From the NCBI GenBank assembly GCA_946540735.1, contig CAMNIN010000033.1:1-41917 (forward strand): 41,917 bases of DNA. The letters are read 5' to 3'. Shown piece after piece: positions 15,513 to 24,823 of the stretch. The notes beneath the pieces were generated by a model, which had not been told where the DNA came from, made no database searches, and saw nothing but the letters and a program-made list of their open reading frames with translations. Both the position numbers and the translations under genes were made by a program. Numbering within the stretch: position 1 is the first letter of the stretch; each line of letters starts with the position of its first letter. The DNA comes from an uncultured Prevotellaceae bacterium. GTDB taxonomy: Bacteria; Bacteroidota; Bacteroidia; Bacteroidales; Bacteroidaceae.

Positions 15513-17135
15513 TCAGAGTTTCGGACCTGCGGCCACAAGTGCCTTGCCGGCCTCGTTGCCCTCATACTTCACGAAGTTCTTGATGAACCGTGCAGCGAGG
15601 TCTTTTGCTTTCTCCTCCCACACGCTGGCGTCTGCATAAGTGTCGCGTGGGTCGAGGATGTTGGGATCCACACCGGGAAGTGATGTCGGCACCTCGAAGT
15701 CGAAGTAGGGGATCATCTTGGTGGGAGCGGTGTTGATGCTGCCGTCGAGGATGGCGTCGATGATACCACGGGTATCCTTGATGGAGATACGCTTGCCAGT
15801 ACCGTTCCAACCGGTGTTCACCAGATAAGCCTTGGCACCGTTGGCCTCCATCTTCTTCACGAGCTCCTCTGCATACTTGGTGGGGTGCAGCTCAAGGAAT
15901 GCCTGGCCGAAGCAAGCCGAGAATGTGGGAGTGGGCTCTGTGATGCCACGCTCTGTTCCTGCGAGCTTTGCGGTGAAACCGGAGAGGAAGTAATACTTCG
16001 TCTGATCGGGTGTCAGGATGCTGACAGGAGGAAGCACGCCGAAGGCATCAGCGGAGAGGAAGATCACCTGCTTGGCAGCTGGTCCAGCACTCACGGGGTT
16101 GACATTCTTCACAATCTTCTCGATATGCTCGATAGGATAGCTCACGCGGGTGTTCTCGGTCACCGACTTGTCGGCGAAGTCGATCTTGCCCTCTGCGTCG
16201 ACGGTGACGTTCTCCAACAGGGCGTTGCGGCGAATGGCATTGTAGATGTCGGGCTCGCTCTCCTTGTCGAGGTTGATCACCTTGGCATAGCAGCCTCCCT
16301 CGAAGTTGAACACGCCATTGTCATCCCATCCGTGCTCGTCGTCGCCGATGAGAAGGCGCTTCGGATCTGTGGAAAGCGTGGTCTTGCCGGTTCCGGAGAG
16401 ACCGAAGAAAATAGCAGTGTTCTCACCGTTGAGGTCGGTGTTGGCTGAGCAGTGCATGGCTGCGATACCCTTCAGTGGCAGATAATAGTTCATCATCGAG
16501 AAGAGGCCTTTCTTCATCTCACCACCATACCAGGTGTTGAGGATCACCTGCTCACGGCTGGTCACGTTGAAGACCACTGCTGTCTCTGAGTTCAGACCCA
16601 GCTCCTTGTAGTTCTCGACCTTTGCCTTGGAGGCATTGAACACGACGAAGTCGGGCTCCTGCTCCAGCTCCTCCTCGTTCACGGGGCGGATGAACATGTT
16701 GGTCACGAAATGGGCCTGCCATGCCACCTCCATGATAAAGCGCACCTTCATGCGGGTGTCCTTGTTGGCACCGCAGAAACCGTCAACCACATAGAGCTTC
16801 TTGTTGGAGAGCTCTTTCTTGGCGAGGTCTTTCACAGCCTCCCAGGTCTCCTGAGATGCGGGGTGGTTGTCATTCTTGTATGCGTCGCTGGTCCACCAAA
16901 CGGTGTCCTTGGAGTTCTCGTCCACAACGATGAACTTGTCCTTGGGTGAACGGCCAGTATAGATACCTGTCATGACGTTGACGGCGCCCAGCTCTGTGAG
17001 CTGACCCTTGTCATAGCCAGTAAGACCGGGCTTCATCTCCTCCTCGAACAACTCCTCGTATGAAGGATTGTACATTACTTCAGTAGTACCTTTGATACCG
17101 TACTTCTCTAAAATTGCCTTATCAAACTTTGCCAT
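15513..17135 (-). CDS. pckA: Phosphoenolpyruvate carboxykinase (ATP)
   Basis: Interconverts oxaloacetate plus ATP and PEP plus CO2 plus ADP. In Prevotella-type fermenters it usually runs in the CO2-fixing direction on the way to succinate. The 540-residue enzyme has RSPKDKF near residues 62-68, the P-loop GLSGTGKT (245-252), LIGDDEHGW (262-270) and the metal/substrate-binding CSANTDLNG region, all diagnostic of the ATP type. It is monocistronic, with a consensus promoter about 60 bases upstream and a strong terminator directly after the stop. Confidence 0.97.
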   Translation of the reverse strand: MAKFDKAILEKYGIKGTTEVMYNPSYEELFEEEMKPGLTGYDKGQLTELGAVNVMTGIYTGRSPKDKFIVVDENSKDTVWWTSDAYKNDNHPASQETWEAVKDLAKKELSNKKLYVVDGFCGANKDTRMKVRFIMEVAWQAHFVTNMFIRPVNEEELEQEPDFVVFNASKAKVENYKELGLNSETAVVFNVTSREQVILNTWYGGEMKKGLFSMMNYYLPLKGIAAMHCSANTDLNGENTAIFFGLSGTGKTTLSTDPKRLLIGDDEHGWDDNGVFNFEGGCYAKVINLDKESEPDIYNAIRRNALLENVTVDAEGKIDFADKSVTENTRVSYPIEHIEKIVKNVNPVSAGPAAKQVIFLSADAFGVLPPVSILTPDQTKYYFLSGFTAKLAGTERGITEPTPTFSACFGQAFLELHPTKYAEELVKKMEANGAKAYLVNTGWNGTGKRISIKDTRGIIDAILDGSINTAPTKMIPYFDFEVPTSLPGVDPNILDPRDTYADASVWEEKAKDLAARFIKNFVKYEGNEAGKALVAAGPKL

Positions 17136-17193
17136 TTTATATAAAATTAAATAGTGAAATGTCTTTTTACCTTAACGGTCTCAAAATCGACTG

Positions 17194-17224
17194 CAAAGTT
17201 AGCAAAAAAGCATGTATTGGCAAA
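17194..17224 (-). promoter_or_regulatory. pckA promoter (TTTG-N19-TAACTTTG)
   Basis: The minus strand shows TTTG (17221-17224), 19 bases, then TAACTTTG (17194-17201), a perfect match to the Bacteroidota consensus. The predicted start near 17190 gives a leader of about 55 bases. Confidence 0.75.
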
Positions 17225-17324
17225 GTTATCGCACACAAAAAATGAGGTGTGCAATTCTTTTTAGGTTAAAGTTTTAAAAAAAACACGACTCTCTTAACCT
17301 ATTTGCAACATGTAGTTTACAAAA

Positions 17325-17358
17325 CAAGTTGCGGCATCCGCCGGGATGCCGCAACTTG
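17325..17358 (-). terminator. Terminator of the kor operon
   Basis: A perfect 15-base-pair inverted repeat (17325-17339 with 17344-17358) with a 4-base loop starts three bases past the korB stop. It is followed on the minus strand by TTTTGTAAAC. It insulates korAB from pckA. Confidence 0.8.
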
Positions 17359-17361
17359 ATG

Positions 17362-18369
17362 TTATTTCACTTCCCAGATGTCATTGGTCTCAAGAAGTTC
17401 CATGAAATTGTGGTATTTCTTCTTGCTGCTCACATCTGCGATCTGAGCGGCCACAGAGGCTTCGTAAGTGGGGGCTTCCACGTCGCGGATCACACCGAGG
17501 GCAACAGGGAAACCATGCTCGTTGTCCATCATGGCAAGCTTCAGCTGCAGGGTGTTGTCCTCACAATGGGCATCGTGCACGAGAATGTCGTCGAGGGTGA
17601 CGCCGTTCTCGCCGATCTTCACCACTTTCAGTCCGAAACCTTCCTGAACAAGACCGTATTCGTCGTTCTCGCCGAAGACGAGTTTCTCGCCGTGGCGCAC
17701 GTAGATGGCATTCTTCTTCCGGCCTTCCTTGTTGTAGATGGGGTCGTAGGCTCCATTATTGAAGATGACACAGTTTTGCAGGATCTCGCAGACGGAGGCT
17801 CCCTTGTGGTGATAGGCGGCTTTGAGCACATCGATGGTGCCGGGACCGTCGGTGGCTACCGCACGGGCGAAGAAATGGCCGCGTGCGCCGAAGCAGAGTT
17901 CGGCCGGACGGAAGGGATCTTCCACTGTGCCGTAGGGACTCGACTTGGAGACAAAACCACGGGGAGATGTGGGGGAATACTGACCCTTGGTGAGACCGTA
18001 GATCCGGTTGTTGAGCAGGATCATGTTGATGTCGATGTTGCGGCGCATGGCATGGATGAAATGGTTGCCACCGATGGCCAGGCCGTCGCCGTCGCCGCTG
18101 ATCTGCCATACGGTCAGGGCGGGGTTGGCCACCTTGGCTCCCGTGGCGATGGAGGCTGCGCGGCCATGAATGGTCTGCATGGCGTAGGTGCTGACATAGT
18201 AAGGCAGACGGCTGCTGCATCCGATACCGGAGATCACGGCCATGTCGTGGGGCGCCACTCCCACCTCTGCCATGGCCTTGTGAAGTGAGGCGAGGAAGAA
18301 ATGGTCGCCACAACCGGGGCACCAGCGTGGCTGCCCCTTCTTGTAATCTTGTGCTGTATATTCGCTCAT
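17362..18369 (-). CDS. korB: 2-oxoacid:ferredoxin oxidoreductase, beta subunit
   Basis: This is the thiamine-diphosphate-binding subunit of a ferredoxin-dependent 2-oxoacid (probably 2-oxoglutarate) oxidoreductase. The 335-residue protein has WCPGCGDH (16-23), the ThDP-binding GDGDGLAIGGNHFIHA with NNRIYGLTKGQYSPTSP, and GIGCSSR, all family markers. It follows korA by 14 bases, and the pair forms a complete two-subunit enzyme. 2-Oxoglutarate is the likeliest substrate from similarity to Bacteroidota KorAB; pyruvate or branched-chain acids are not excluded. No ferredoxin gene is adjacent. Confidence 0.92.
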   Translation of the reverse strand: MSEYTAQDYKKGQPRWCPGCGDHFFLASLHKAMAEVGVAPHDMAVISGIGCSSRLPYYVSTYAMQTIHGRAASIATGAKVANPALTVWQISGDGDGLAIGGNHFIHAMRRNIDINMILLNNRIYGLTKGQYSPTSPRGFVSKSSPYGTVEDPFRPAELCFGARGHFFARAVATDGPGTIDVLKAAYHHKGASVCEILQNCVIFNNGAYDPIYNKEGRKKNAIYVRHGEKLVFGENDEYGLVQEGFGLKVVKIGENGVTLDDILVHDAHCEDNTLQLKLAMMDNEHGFPVALGVIRDVEAPTYEASVAAQIADVSSKKKYHNFMELLETNDIWEVK

Positions 18370-18383
18370 AATTGTCTCCTTTC

Positions 18384-20234
18384 CTATTTCTTGATGATTT
18401 CCTCAAACGCCTTCACCAACTCTGCTACGACAAACGGCTGGCCCTTGACCTGATTGAACTGAGAGGGCACGAATCCGTCGACTTTCGAGCGCAGATAAGC
18501 GGCAAACTGACCGAGGTTCTGCTCGGCCACGACCACCTTCGGATAACGTGAGAGCACTTCCGACGTGTTGGCGGGCAGTGGGTTGATATACTTGAAATGA
18601 GCCAATGCCACCCGATGGCCTTTGGCACGCAACTCGTCCATGGCGGAGTAAAGATGACCATAAGTGCCTCCGAATCCGACAATGAGCAACTCTGCGTCGG
18701 CGGCGTCACCGGCTACCTCGACATCGGGCACGGGGATGCGGGCTATCTTCGCTGCTCGAAGATGGCACATCAGGTCGTGGTTCTCGGGATTGGTCGAGAT
18801 GGCTCCCGTGGCGCTGTCTTTCTCCAGACCGCCGATGATGTGGGTATAGCCTTCCTGACCGGGGATAGCCCAATAGCGCACCAGCGACTCCGGGTCTCGC
18901 TCGTAGGGGGTATACTTGCCTTTCTGCTCCGGCGTGACGACATGGGGATGGATGGCAGGAAGTTCGTCCATGGTAGGCAACTTCCAGGCTGCTGAACCGT
19001 TGGCCACGAAGGCGTCGGTGAGCAGGATGACCGGGGTGAGGTGCTCCAAGGCGATCTTCGCGGCGGAGTAGACGGCGTCAAAACAGTCGGTGGGACTGGT
19101 CGCGGCGATGACGGGCATGGGCGACTCTCCATTGCGGCCATAAAGGGCCTGGAGAAGGTCGGTCTGCTCGCTCTTGGTGGGCAGACCTGTCGAGGGACCG
19201 CCTCGCTGAACGTCGATCACCACCAGGGGCAACTCGTCGATCACAGCGAGGTTCATGGCTTCTGACTTGAGGCAGATGCCGGGACCGGAGGTCGAGGTGG
19301 CGGCCAAGGCACCGGCAAAAGAAGCGCCGATGGCACTGGCACACCCGGAGATCTCGTCCTCACACTGCACGGTGATGACTCCGCACGACTTGTGCTTCGA
19401 CAACTCATGCAGGATGTCCGTGGCGGGGGTGATGGGATAGGACCCTAAATAGAGGCGCAAACCGGCTTTCTCGGCTGCGGCGATGAGTCCGTAGGCGGTG
19501 GCCTTGTTGCCTGTGATATCCATATAGCGGCCTTTCACCTTCGAGGTGGACTCGATGCGGTAGGTGGCGGGCACGGAGGCATGCACGTTGTGGCCATAGT
19601 CATAACCAGCCTGCACTACCTTGATATTGCTCTCGGCAATGGCGGGCTTTTTGGCGAATTTCTCACGGAGGAAATTGAAGACGAGGTCCAAGTCGCGGTT
19701 GAAAAGCCAGCAGACGAGGCCCAGGGCAAACATGTTGCGGCACTTGAGCACCGATTTGTTGTCCATGCCGCTGTCGGCAAGACACTCCTTCACCATCTTG
19801 GTGATCGGACAGGCCACCACACGGTCGGGGTCTATGCCCATCTCGCCCAGATAGTCCTCACTCTGGAAATTGGCTTTCTTCAGGTCACTGGGGCCGAAAC
19901 TGTCGGTATCGATGATCACCGTGGCCTGGGGCTTGGTGTATCTGTACTGGGTCTTCAGCGCGGCGGCGTTCATCGCCACCAACACATCACAGAGGTCTCC
20001 CGGTGTGTAGACTTTCCCTTTTCCAATGTGCACCTGGAATCCAGAAACTCCCGTCAGCGAACCTTGCGGGGCACGGATGTCAGCGGGATAGTCTGGAAAA
20101 GTAGAGATGCCATTACCTACAGATGCCGACACGGTGGAGAATATGTTGCCGGCCAACTGCATACCATCGCCGGAATCACCGGAGAACCTGACTACGACGT
20201 GGTCTAATTCCTTAATTTCCAATTGTTCTGCCAT
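18384..20234 (-). CDS. korA: 2-oxoacid:ferredoxin oxidoreductase, fused gamma-alpha subunit
   Basis: The 616-residue subunit begins with the gamma domain (VVRFSGDSGDGMQLAG, about 13-28, to about 190). It continues into the alpha pyrimidine-binding domain (TGNKATAYGLIAAAEKAGLRLYLGSYPITPATDILHEL split over about 230-270; QRGGPSTGLPTKSEQTDL near 335-352) and ends with a transketolase-C-like domain. The gamma-alpha fusion is usual for Kor enzymes. I chose the ATG at 20234 (MAEQLEIKELD). The frame is open to 20306, but that codon would lie upstream of the predicted transcription start. It is the first gene of the korAB operon. Confidence 0.92.
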   Translation of the reverse strand: MAEQLEIKELDHVVVRFSGDSGDGMQLAGNIFSTVSASVGNGISTFPDYPADIRAPQGSLTGVSGFQVHIGKGKVYTPGDLCDVLVAMNAAALKTQYRYTKPQATVIIDTDSFGPSDLKKANFQSEDYLGEMGIDPDRVVACPITKMVKECLADSGMDNKSVLKCRNMFALGLVCWLFNRDLDLVFNFLREKFAKKPAIAESNIKVVQAGYDYGHNVHASVPATYRIESTSKVKGRYMDITGNKATAYGLIAAAEKAGLRLYLGSYPITPATDILHELSKHKSCGVITVQCEDEISGCASAIGASFAGALAATSTSGPGICLKSEAMNLAVIDELPLVVIDVQRGGPSTGLPTKSEQTDLLQALYGRNGESPMPVIAATSPTDCFDAVYSAAKIALEHLTPVILLTDAFVANGSAAWKLPTMDELPAIHPHVVTPEQKGKYTPYERDPESLVRYWAIPGQEGYTHIIGGLEKDSATGAISTNPENHDLMCHLRAAKIARIPVPDVEVAGDAADAELLIVGFGGTYGHLYSAMDELRAKGHRVALAHFKYINPLPANTSEVLSRYPKVVVAEQNLGQFAAYLRSKVDGFVPSQFNQVKGQPFVVAELVKAFEEIIKK

Positions 20235-20303
20235 ACTGTTTGATATTGAAAGGCTGAGACGACAAAAACACGCCGCCCCAACCCTCTGGATTGATTCAAG
20301 ATG

Positions 20304-20334
20304 CAAAGTTCTAAAAAGTATTTGACATCACAAA
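20304..20334 (-). promoter_or_regulatory. korAB promoter (TTTG-N19-GAACTTTG)
   Basis: The minus strand has TTTG (20331-20334), exactly 19 bases, then GAACTTTG (20304-20311), one mismatch from TAnnTTTG. The predicted start near 20300 supports the downstream ATG at 20234. Confidence 0.6.
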
Positions 20335-20377
20335 ATGTTTTTGAATAAAAAATCACTTTCTTGTATAAATACAAATA

Positions 20378-20421
20378 TTTCCTGCATACTTATTCCTTCT
20401 TTAAAATAAATATGCAGGAAA
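20378..20421 (-). terminator. Inverted repeat after the nucleoside kinase gene
   Basis: TTTCCTGCATA (20378-20388) and TATGCAGGAAA (20411-20421) form a perfect 11-base-pair stem with a 22-base AT-rich loop. It lies 43 bases past the kinase stop. There is no strong T-run, so termination is likely but not certain. Confidence 0.45.
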
Positions 20422-20463
20422 CCGTATAATTATCGAGACGCCTTCCGACATCCCGCACGACAA

Positions 20464-22143
20464 TCAGTATTTCAGCGAACTGCCTCCCAGAAATTCGCGG
20501 AGAAGCGAGGTGAAGGGCAACTCACTGTCGGTGATGTCTGTGAAATAGCTGAGGAACTTCCTGAGACGGTAGGCCTCGGAAAATTCATCGACATTCTGGG
20601 GCACACGCTCCAACAGCCTGACAGCTTGTTGCTTGAGCACCGCCAACTCATAGATCATGGCGGTATTGAACATCTCATCGGCGTTTTCCTGGAAGGGGAA
20701 AATCCACTTGTTCTCTCCTGCCCTCACCGAGGGCCAGCGGCGGATGGTCTCCCTGGCGCTCACACCACGGTATTTGTCATCACGCACGATACGACGGAGC
20801 AAGCGGTTGTCGGTGGTGGGGATGTAATTGTGCTTGTCGAGGAGGATCGTGGTGAGCGCCGAGGCATATACCCTGAACTTCTGGGCTTCGGGGATCATCT
20901 TGGTGAGTTCGGGGTTAAGCGCATGGATGCCTTCGATCACCAGGATGTCGTTCTTGCCCATCTTCATGCGCTTTCCGCTCTTCTCACTCCTGCCCGACTG
21001 GAAGTTGTAACGGGGCATCTCCACTTCCTCTCCATTGAGCAGGGCCATGAGCTGCTCGTTGAGCAACGGGATGTTGAGGGCATGCAGGTGCTCATAGTCA
21101 AAATCGCCTTTCTCATCACGTGGTGTTTCCTCACGGTTGACGAAATAATTGTCGAGCGACACCATCACGGGCCTCAGGCCATTGCACACCAACTGGATCG
21201 ACAACCGCATGCAGGTGGTCGTCTTGCCACTCGACGACGGTCCGGCGATGAGCACGATACGCACGCCCTTACGCGAGGCGATTTCCTCTGCGATATGGGC
21301 GATCTTCTTCTCTTGCAATGCCTCGGAGACATTGATGAGCAAAGAGGTGCCTCCCTTGGCCACCACCTCGTTGAAATCTCCTACCGTGGAGATGCCGAGT
21401 AGACTCTGCCAACGGTGGTGCTCCTGGAAAATGCCGAACATCTTGTCCTGCCTGATCAACTCTCCCAACTGGCCGGGACTGGTCAGCGAGGGAATGCGGA
21501 GCAACATGCCATCATAATAAGGCTCCAAACCGAAAAGATAGAGCATTCCGGTCCGGGGAAGCAAGGCTCCGTAATAATAATCGGCATACCCGTCGAGGTC
21601 GTGGTAGACGGTATAGAGACTTCCTGTCGATTTGAGCAGCTTCACTTTCGAGAGGGCCTTGCGGCGCTTGAAGATGTCGATGGCCTCCTCGGTGGTGCAC
21701 TCATGACGGCGGATGGGCAGGTCGGCGGCGATGAGCTCCTCCATGCGGCGACGGACGGCGTCTACGTCTCTCGTGGTCAGCGGCCTGCCGATCTGCATGT
21801 CGCAATAATAGCCGTTCGACACGGGGATGTCTATCACCACATTCCCGTCAGGGAAAAGATCGTGCACGGCCTTCGACAGCACGAAAAACAGCGTGCGGGT
21901 GTAAGTGCGGCTGCCGGAGGGGGTCATGATATTCAGAAACTCCACGTCGGCATTCCTGTAGAGCCTCATGCCCAACCCTGATACACGATTGTTGACTCTC
22001 GCTCCCATCGGACCAAAATCCATCTGAACTCCTGATTCAGAAAAAATATCAGAAAGAGAGCTCCCTATTGGGATTTCTAATGATTTTTTATTATTTTTGC
22101 AACGGATTTTAAGCATTTCTCTCATATTGTAACGGTTTTTCAT
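20464..22143 (-). CDS. TGS-domain nucleoside (uridine-type) kinase
   Basis: The 559-residue protein fuses a ThrRS-like N-terminal half (TGS domain about 10-70, then a second-additional-domain-like region around 100-200) to a C-terminal P-loop kinase of the uridine kinase family. The kinase has GPSSSGKTTT at 301-310, SLDNYFVNREETPRDEKG and LVIEGIHALNPEL. Bacteroidota commonly carry this fusion and it is usually labelled uridine kinase. The tRNA-synthetase-like half lacks a catalytic core. Three in-frame ATGs (22143, 22125, 22116) could be the start; conserved sequence begins at MLKIRCKN (22116). Confidence 0.87.
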   Translation of the reverse strand: MKNRYNMREMLKIRCKNNKKSLEIPIGSSLSDIFSESGVQMDFGPMGARVNNRVSGLGMRLYRNADVEFLNIMTPSGSRTYTRTLFFVLSKAVHDLFPDGNVVIDIPVSNGYYCDMQIGRPLTTRDVDAVRRRMEELIAADLPIRRHECTTEEAIDIFKRRKALSKVKLLKSTGSLYTVYHDLDGYADYYYGALLPRTGMLYLFGLEPYYDGMLLRIPSLTSPGQLGELIRQDKMFGIFQEHHRWQSLLGISTVGDFNEVVAKGGTSLLINVSEALQEKKIAHIAEEIASRKGVRIVLIAGPSSSGKTTTCMRLSIQLVCNGLRPVMVSLDNYFVNREETPRDEKGDFDYEHLHALNIPLLNEQLMALLNGEEVEMPRYNFQSGRSEKSGKRMKMGKNDILVIEGIHALNPELTKMIPEAQKFRVYASALTTILLDKHNYIPTTDNRLLRRIVRDDKYRGVSARETIRRWPSVRAGENKWIFPFQENADEMFNTAMIYELAVLKQQAVRLLERVPQNVDEFSEAYRLRKFLSYFTDITDSELPFTSLLREFLGGSSLKY

Positions 22144-22209
22144 TTGGCTGGGTAAAATTACTGAGAAAAAAGCAAATAAAAGACATTTGACAATAAAAAA
22201 TTATTAAAT

Positions 22210-23901
22210 ATGTCTATTTGGATTATTTTTAGGCTTTTAGGGTCGCTTGCTCTCCTCATGTTCGGTATGAAAGCCATGAGCGAGAGCCTCCAGAAACTCG
22301 CTGGCCCACAGTTGCGTCATGTCTTTGGCACCATGACCACCAACCGGTTCACGGGCTTGCTTACGGGTATCTTCATCACAGCGGCCGTGCAAAGCTCCAC
22401 CGCGACCACACTGATGACGGTCTCGTTCGTCAACGCAGGACTGCTCACCCTCATCCAGGCCATCAGCGTCATCATGGGTGCCCATATCGGTACGACGGTG
22501 ACGGCGTGGATCATGAGCCTCGGATTCTCATTCGACATTTCCAGCTTTGTCTACCCGGCCTTCTTCATCGGCATCATTCTTATCTATATGAAGAGCCGCC
22601 GCATCATCGGCGACTTCCTCTTCGGTGTGGCTTTCCTCTTCCTCGGACTGGGCACACTCAAGGAAACGGGGTTCAGCCTGGTGGAAAACCCGGAGGCCAG
22701 CCAGGCCATCAGCAACTTCTTCTCCAATTTCAATGAGGGCACTTTCATCAACTCTCTCTTCTTCCTGTTGATGGGTACGATTCTCACCTTGTGCGTGCAG
22801 TCGTCGGCTGCCATCATGGCCATCACCATGATCCTCTGCTCCACCGGGGTGCTACAACTCGAACAAGGTATCATGCTGGTGCTCGGCGAGAACATCGGTA
22901 CTACCATCACCTCCAATATCGTGGCCATTGGTACCAACACGCAGGCCCGAAGGGCGGCTTTCGCTCACCTCTCCATCAATGTGCTGGGGGTGGTGTGGGT
23001 CGTCGCCGTACTGCCGTGGTTCCTCAAGGCGGTGTGCCACTTCGTGGGCTACGACATGGAATCACCTAATCTGGCCAAAATCTCCATCGTACTGGCGGCC
23101 TTCCACTCTGCCTTCAATATCTCCAATACTCTGCTCCTCATCTGGTTCGTTCCTTATATCGAGAAATTCGTGTGCTGGGCTATCAAGTCCAAAAATGAAG
23201 AAGAGGAGGATTTCCGACTGCACTTCATCACATCGGGCATCATGAAGACTCCCGAACTCTCCGTGCTTGAGGCGCATAAGGAGATCTCGTCGTTCGCCGA
23301 GAGAATGCAGCGCATGTTCCACATGGTGCGTGAACTGCTCACAGAGAAAGACGAACAGAAATTCACCAAACTCTACAACCGCATCGAGAAATACGAGGGC
23401 ATCTCCGACAGCATGGAGATCGAAATCGCCAAATACCTCGACCAGGTGTCCGACGCTCACCTGAGCGACGAGACAAAAGCCAAAATACGCGCCATGCTGA
23501 GAGAAATCTCCGAACTGGAGAGTATCGGCGACTCTTGCTTTAACATGGCTCGCACCATCAACCGAAAGGTGCAGGGCAAGAAAGACCACTTCACCGACAA
23601 GCAGTATGAATACATGCACCAGATGATGGAACTGGTCAACAACGCCCTCACTCAGATGAATGTCCTCATGGCTGGAAGGAAGGAGTCGTTTGATATCAAC
23701 CGCTCATTCAACATCGAGAACGAGATCAACAACTACCGCAACCAACTGAAGTCGCAGAACATCAACGACATCAACAACCATGAATATACCTATGCAGAAG
23801 GTACCATCTACATGGACCTCATCATCGAATGTGAGAAACTGGGCGACTACGTGGTCAATGTGGTGGAGGCTCGTATGGGCACTCGCCAAAAGGACACTTA
23901 G
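22210..23901 (+). CDS. Na+/phosphate symporter family protein with PhoU-like C-terminus
   Basis: The 563-residue inner-membrane protein contains two inverted Na/Pi-cotransporter repeats with the signature Gln-Ser-Ser turns AAVQSSTATTLMTVSF (about 59-74) and CVQSSAAIMAITMIL (about 196-210), inside some eight to nine hydrophobic segments up to about residue 330. The soluble C-terminal part (about 350-563) is helical and PhoU-like (SFAERMQRMFHMVRELL, SIGDSCFNMARTINRKV). It probably imports phosphate with sodium, with the PhoU-like region regulating activity. It is monocistronic and divergent from the kinase gene. It shares a bidirectional hairpin with the convergent sirtuin gene. Confidence 0.9.
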   Translation: MSIWIIFRLLGSLALLMFGMKAMSESLQKLAGPQLRHVFGTMTTNRFTGLLTGIFITAAVQSSTATTLMTVSFVNAGLLTLIQAISVIMGAHIGTTVTAWIMSLGFSFDISSFVYPAFFIGIILIYMKSRRIIGDFLFGVAFLFLGLGTLKETGFSLVENPEASQAISNFFSNFNEGTFINSLFFLLMGTILTLCVQSSAAIMAITMILCSTGVLQLEQGIMLVLGENIGTTITSNIVAIGTNTQARRAAFAHLSINVLGVVWVVAVLPWFLKAVCHFVGYDMESPNLAKISIVLAAFHSAFNISNTLLLIWFVPYIEKFVCWAIKSKNEEEEDFRLHFITSGIMKTPELSVLEAHKEISSFAERMQRMFHMVRELLTEKDEQKFTKLYNRIEKYEGISDSMEIEIAKYLDQVSDAHLSDETKAKIRAMLREISELESIGDSCFNMARTINRKVQGKKDHFTDKQYEYMHQMMELVNNALTQMNVLMAGRKESFDINRSFNIENEINNYRNQLKSQNINDINNHEYTYAEGTIYMDLIIECEKLGDYVVNVVEARMGTRQKDT

Positions 23902-23923
23902 CCGACACACATACCCCAACAGC

Positions 23924-23964
23924 GAAATCTCCCCAAGCGCTTGTGCAGTGCTTGGGGAGATTTC
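23924..23964. terminator. Bidirectional terminator between the symporter and sirtuin genes
   Basis: A perfect 15-base-pair inverted repeat (23924-23938 with 23950-23964, 11-base loop) sits between two convergent genes. Its outer A/T pairs give short T-rich 3' ends in both directions. Confidence 0.7.
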
Positions 23965-23979
23965 TTAATGGAGACGGCA

Positions 23980-24672
23980 TCACAATTTCTTGATCAGCTC
24001 GCGCATGCCTTCCGAAGCGCCCATCTTCAGGTGCTCGAAACGGGCGGAATGACCGACATTCACATCACCCGGGTCAATCAGGTAGACTGGAGCATGAGCA
24101 GGCACATAGTGAATCAGTCCGGCGGCAGGGTACACCACCAACGAGGTGCCGATGATGATGAAGATATCTGCCTTGCTGCACTCCTCCATCGCCACTTCGA
24201 TCATGGGCACAGCCTCCTGGAAAAACACAATATGAGGGCGGAGCAACGAACCGTCACCGGCCTTCGCCCCGACTTTCACGACAGGATTCTCCGCCGTCAA
24301 CGTCTGGATATAACGGGGGTCATAGGGGTCTACACTCGAACAGACCTTCATCAGTTCTCCATGCAGGTGCACCACATGACTGCTGCCGGCCATCTCGTGC
24401 AGGTTGTCCACATTCTGCGTCACCACTGTCACGTCATAACGATCCTCCAACTGAGCCACCAGGCGATGACCCTCATTGGGCTTGGCATTCAGGCACTTCT
24501 TGCGAAGCATGTTGTAAAACTCTGTCACCAGCGTGGGGTTGCGAAGCCAACCATCATGGGTGGCGACATCCGACACGGGGTAATTCTCCCATAAACCATT
24601 GGCATCGCGGAAAGTCTTCAGCCCACTCTCCACCGACATGCCGGCTCCCGTCAGTACTACGATTTTTTTCAT
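23980..24672 (-). CDS. Sirtuin-type NAD-dependent protein deacylase
   Basis: The 230-residue protein has GAGMSVESGLKTFRD (9-23), TQNVDNLHEMAGS (85-97) with catalytic His104 in HLHGE, and the NAD-binding GTSLVVYPAAGLIH. This supports NAD-dependent removal of acyl groups from lysine. The four zinc-binding cysteines of typical sirtuins are absent; only Cys111 remains in that region. The Y-x-x-R acyl-pocket motif of CobB-like desuccinylases is altered to Y53-N-M-L, with Arg one position later (R57). I chose ATG 24672, which begins the conserved MKKIVVLTGAG; the longer frame to 24747 adds an unrelated tail. Confidence 0.88.
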   Translation of the reverse strand: MKKIVVLTGAGMSVESGLKTFRDANGLWENYPVSDVATHDGWLRNPTLVTEFYNMLRKKCLNAKPNEGHRLVAQLEDRYDVTVVTQNVDNLHEMAGSSHVVHLHGELMKVCSSVDPYDPRYIQTLTAENPVVKVGAKAGDGSLLRPHIVFFQEAVPMIEVAMEECSKADIFIIIGTSLVVYPAAGLIHYVPAHAPVYLIDPGDVNVGHSARFEHLKMGASEGMRELIKKL

Positions 24673-24724
24673 CACAAAGGCTTTTATGGTCAAACAATCA
24701 CTTGAAAGATATATTAATAATGTA

Positions 24725-24732
24725 CAAAAATA
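24725..24732 (-). promoter_or_regulatory. Possible -7 box for the sirtuin gene
   Basis: TATTTTTG on the minus strand matches TAnnTTTG and lies about 50 bases before the chosen ATG. The nearest TTTG is only 12 bases further upstream, so the -33 box is unconvincing. Confidence 0.3.
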
Positions 24733-24776
24733 GCATATTTTCCTCAAATATCACCACTCCAATCAGAGAAAATGTG

Positions 24777-24784
24777 TAACTTTG
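24777..24784 (+). promoter_or_regulatory. Possible -7 box for the FKBP cluster
   Basis: TAACTTTG is a perfect -7 box 39 bases before the ATG of the first FKBP gene. No TTTG is found at the right distance upstream. Confidence 0.4.
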
Positions 24785-24823
24785 CCGCAATTTTAAAATG
24801 CATTTTAATCTTTAGTTATTTTT

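Noticed and set aside
17329..18288. 319-codon plus-strand ORF opposite korB
   Set aside because: It is antisense to a gene with full ThDP motifs and its start lies inside the kor terminator hairpin.
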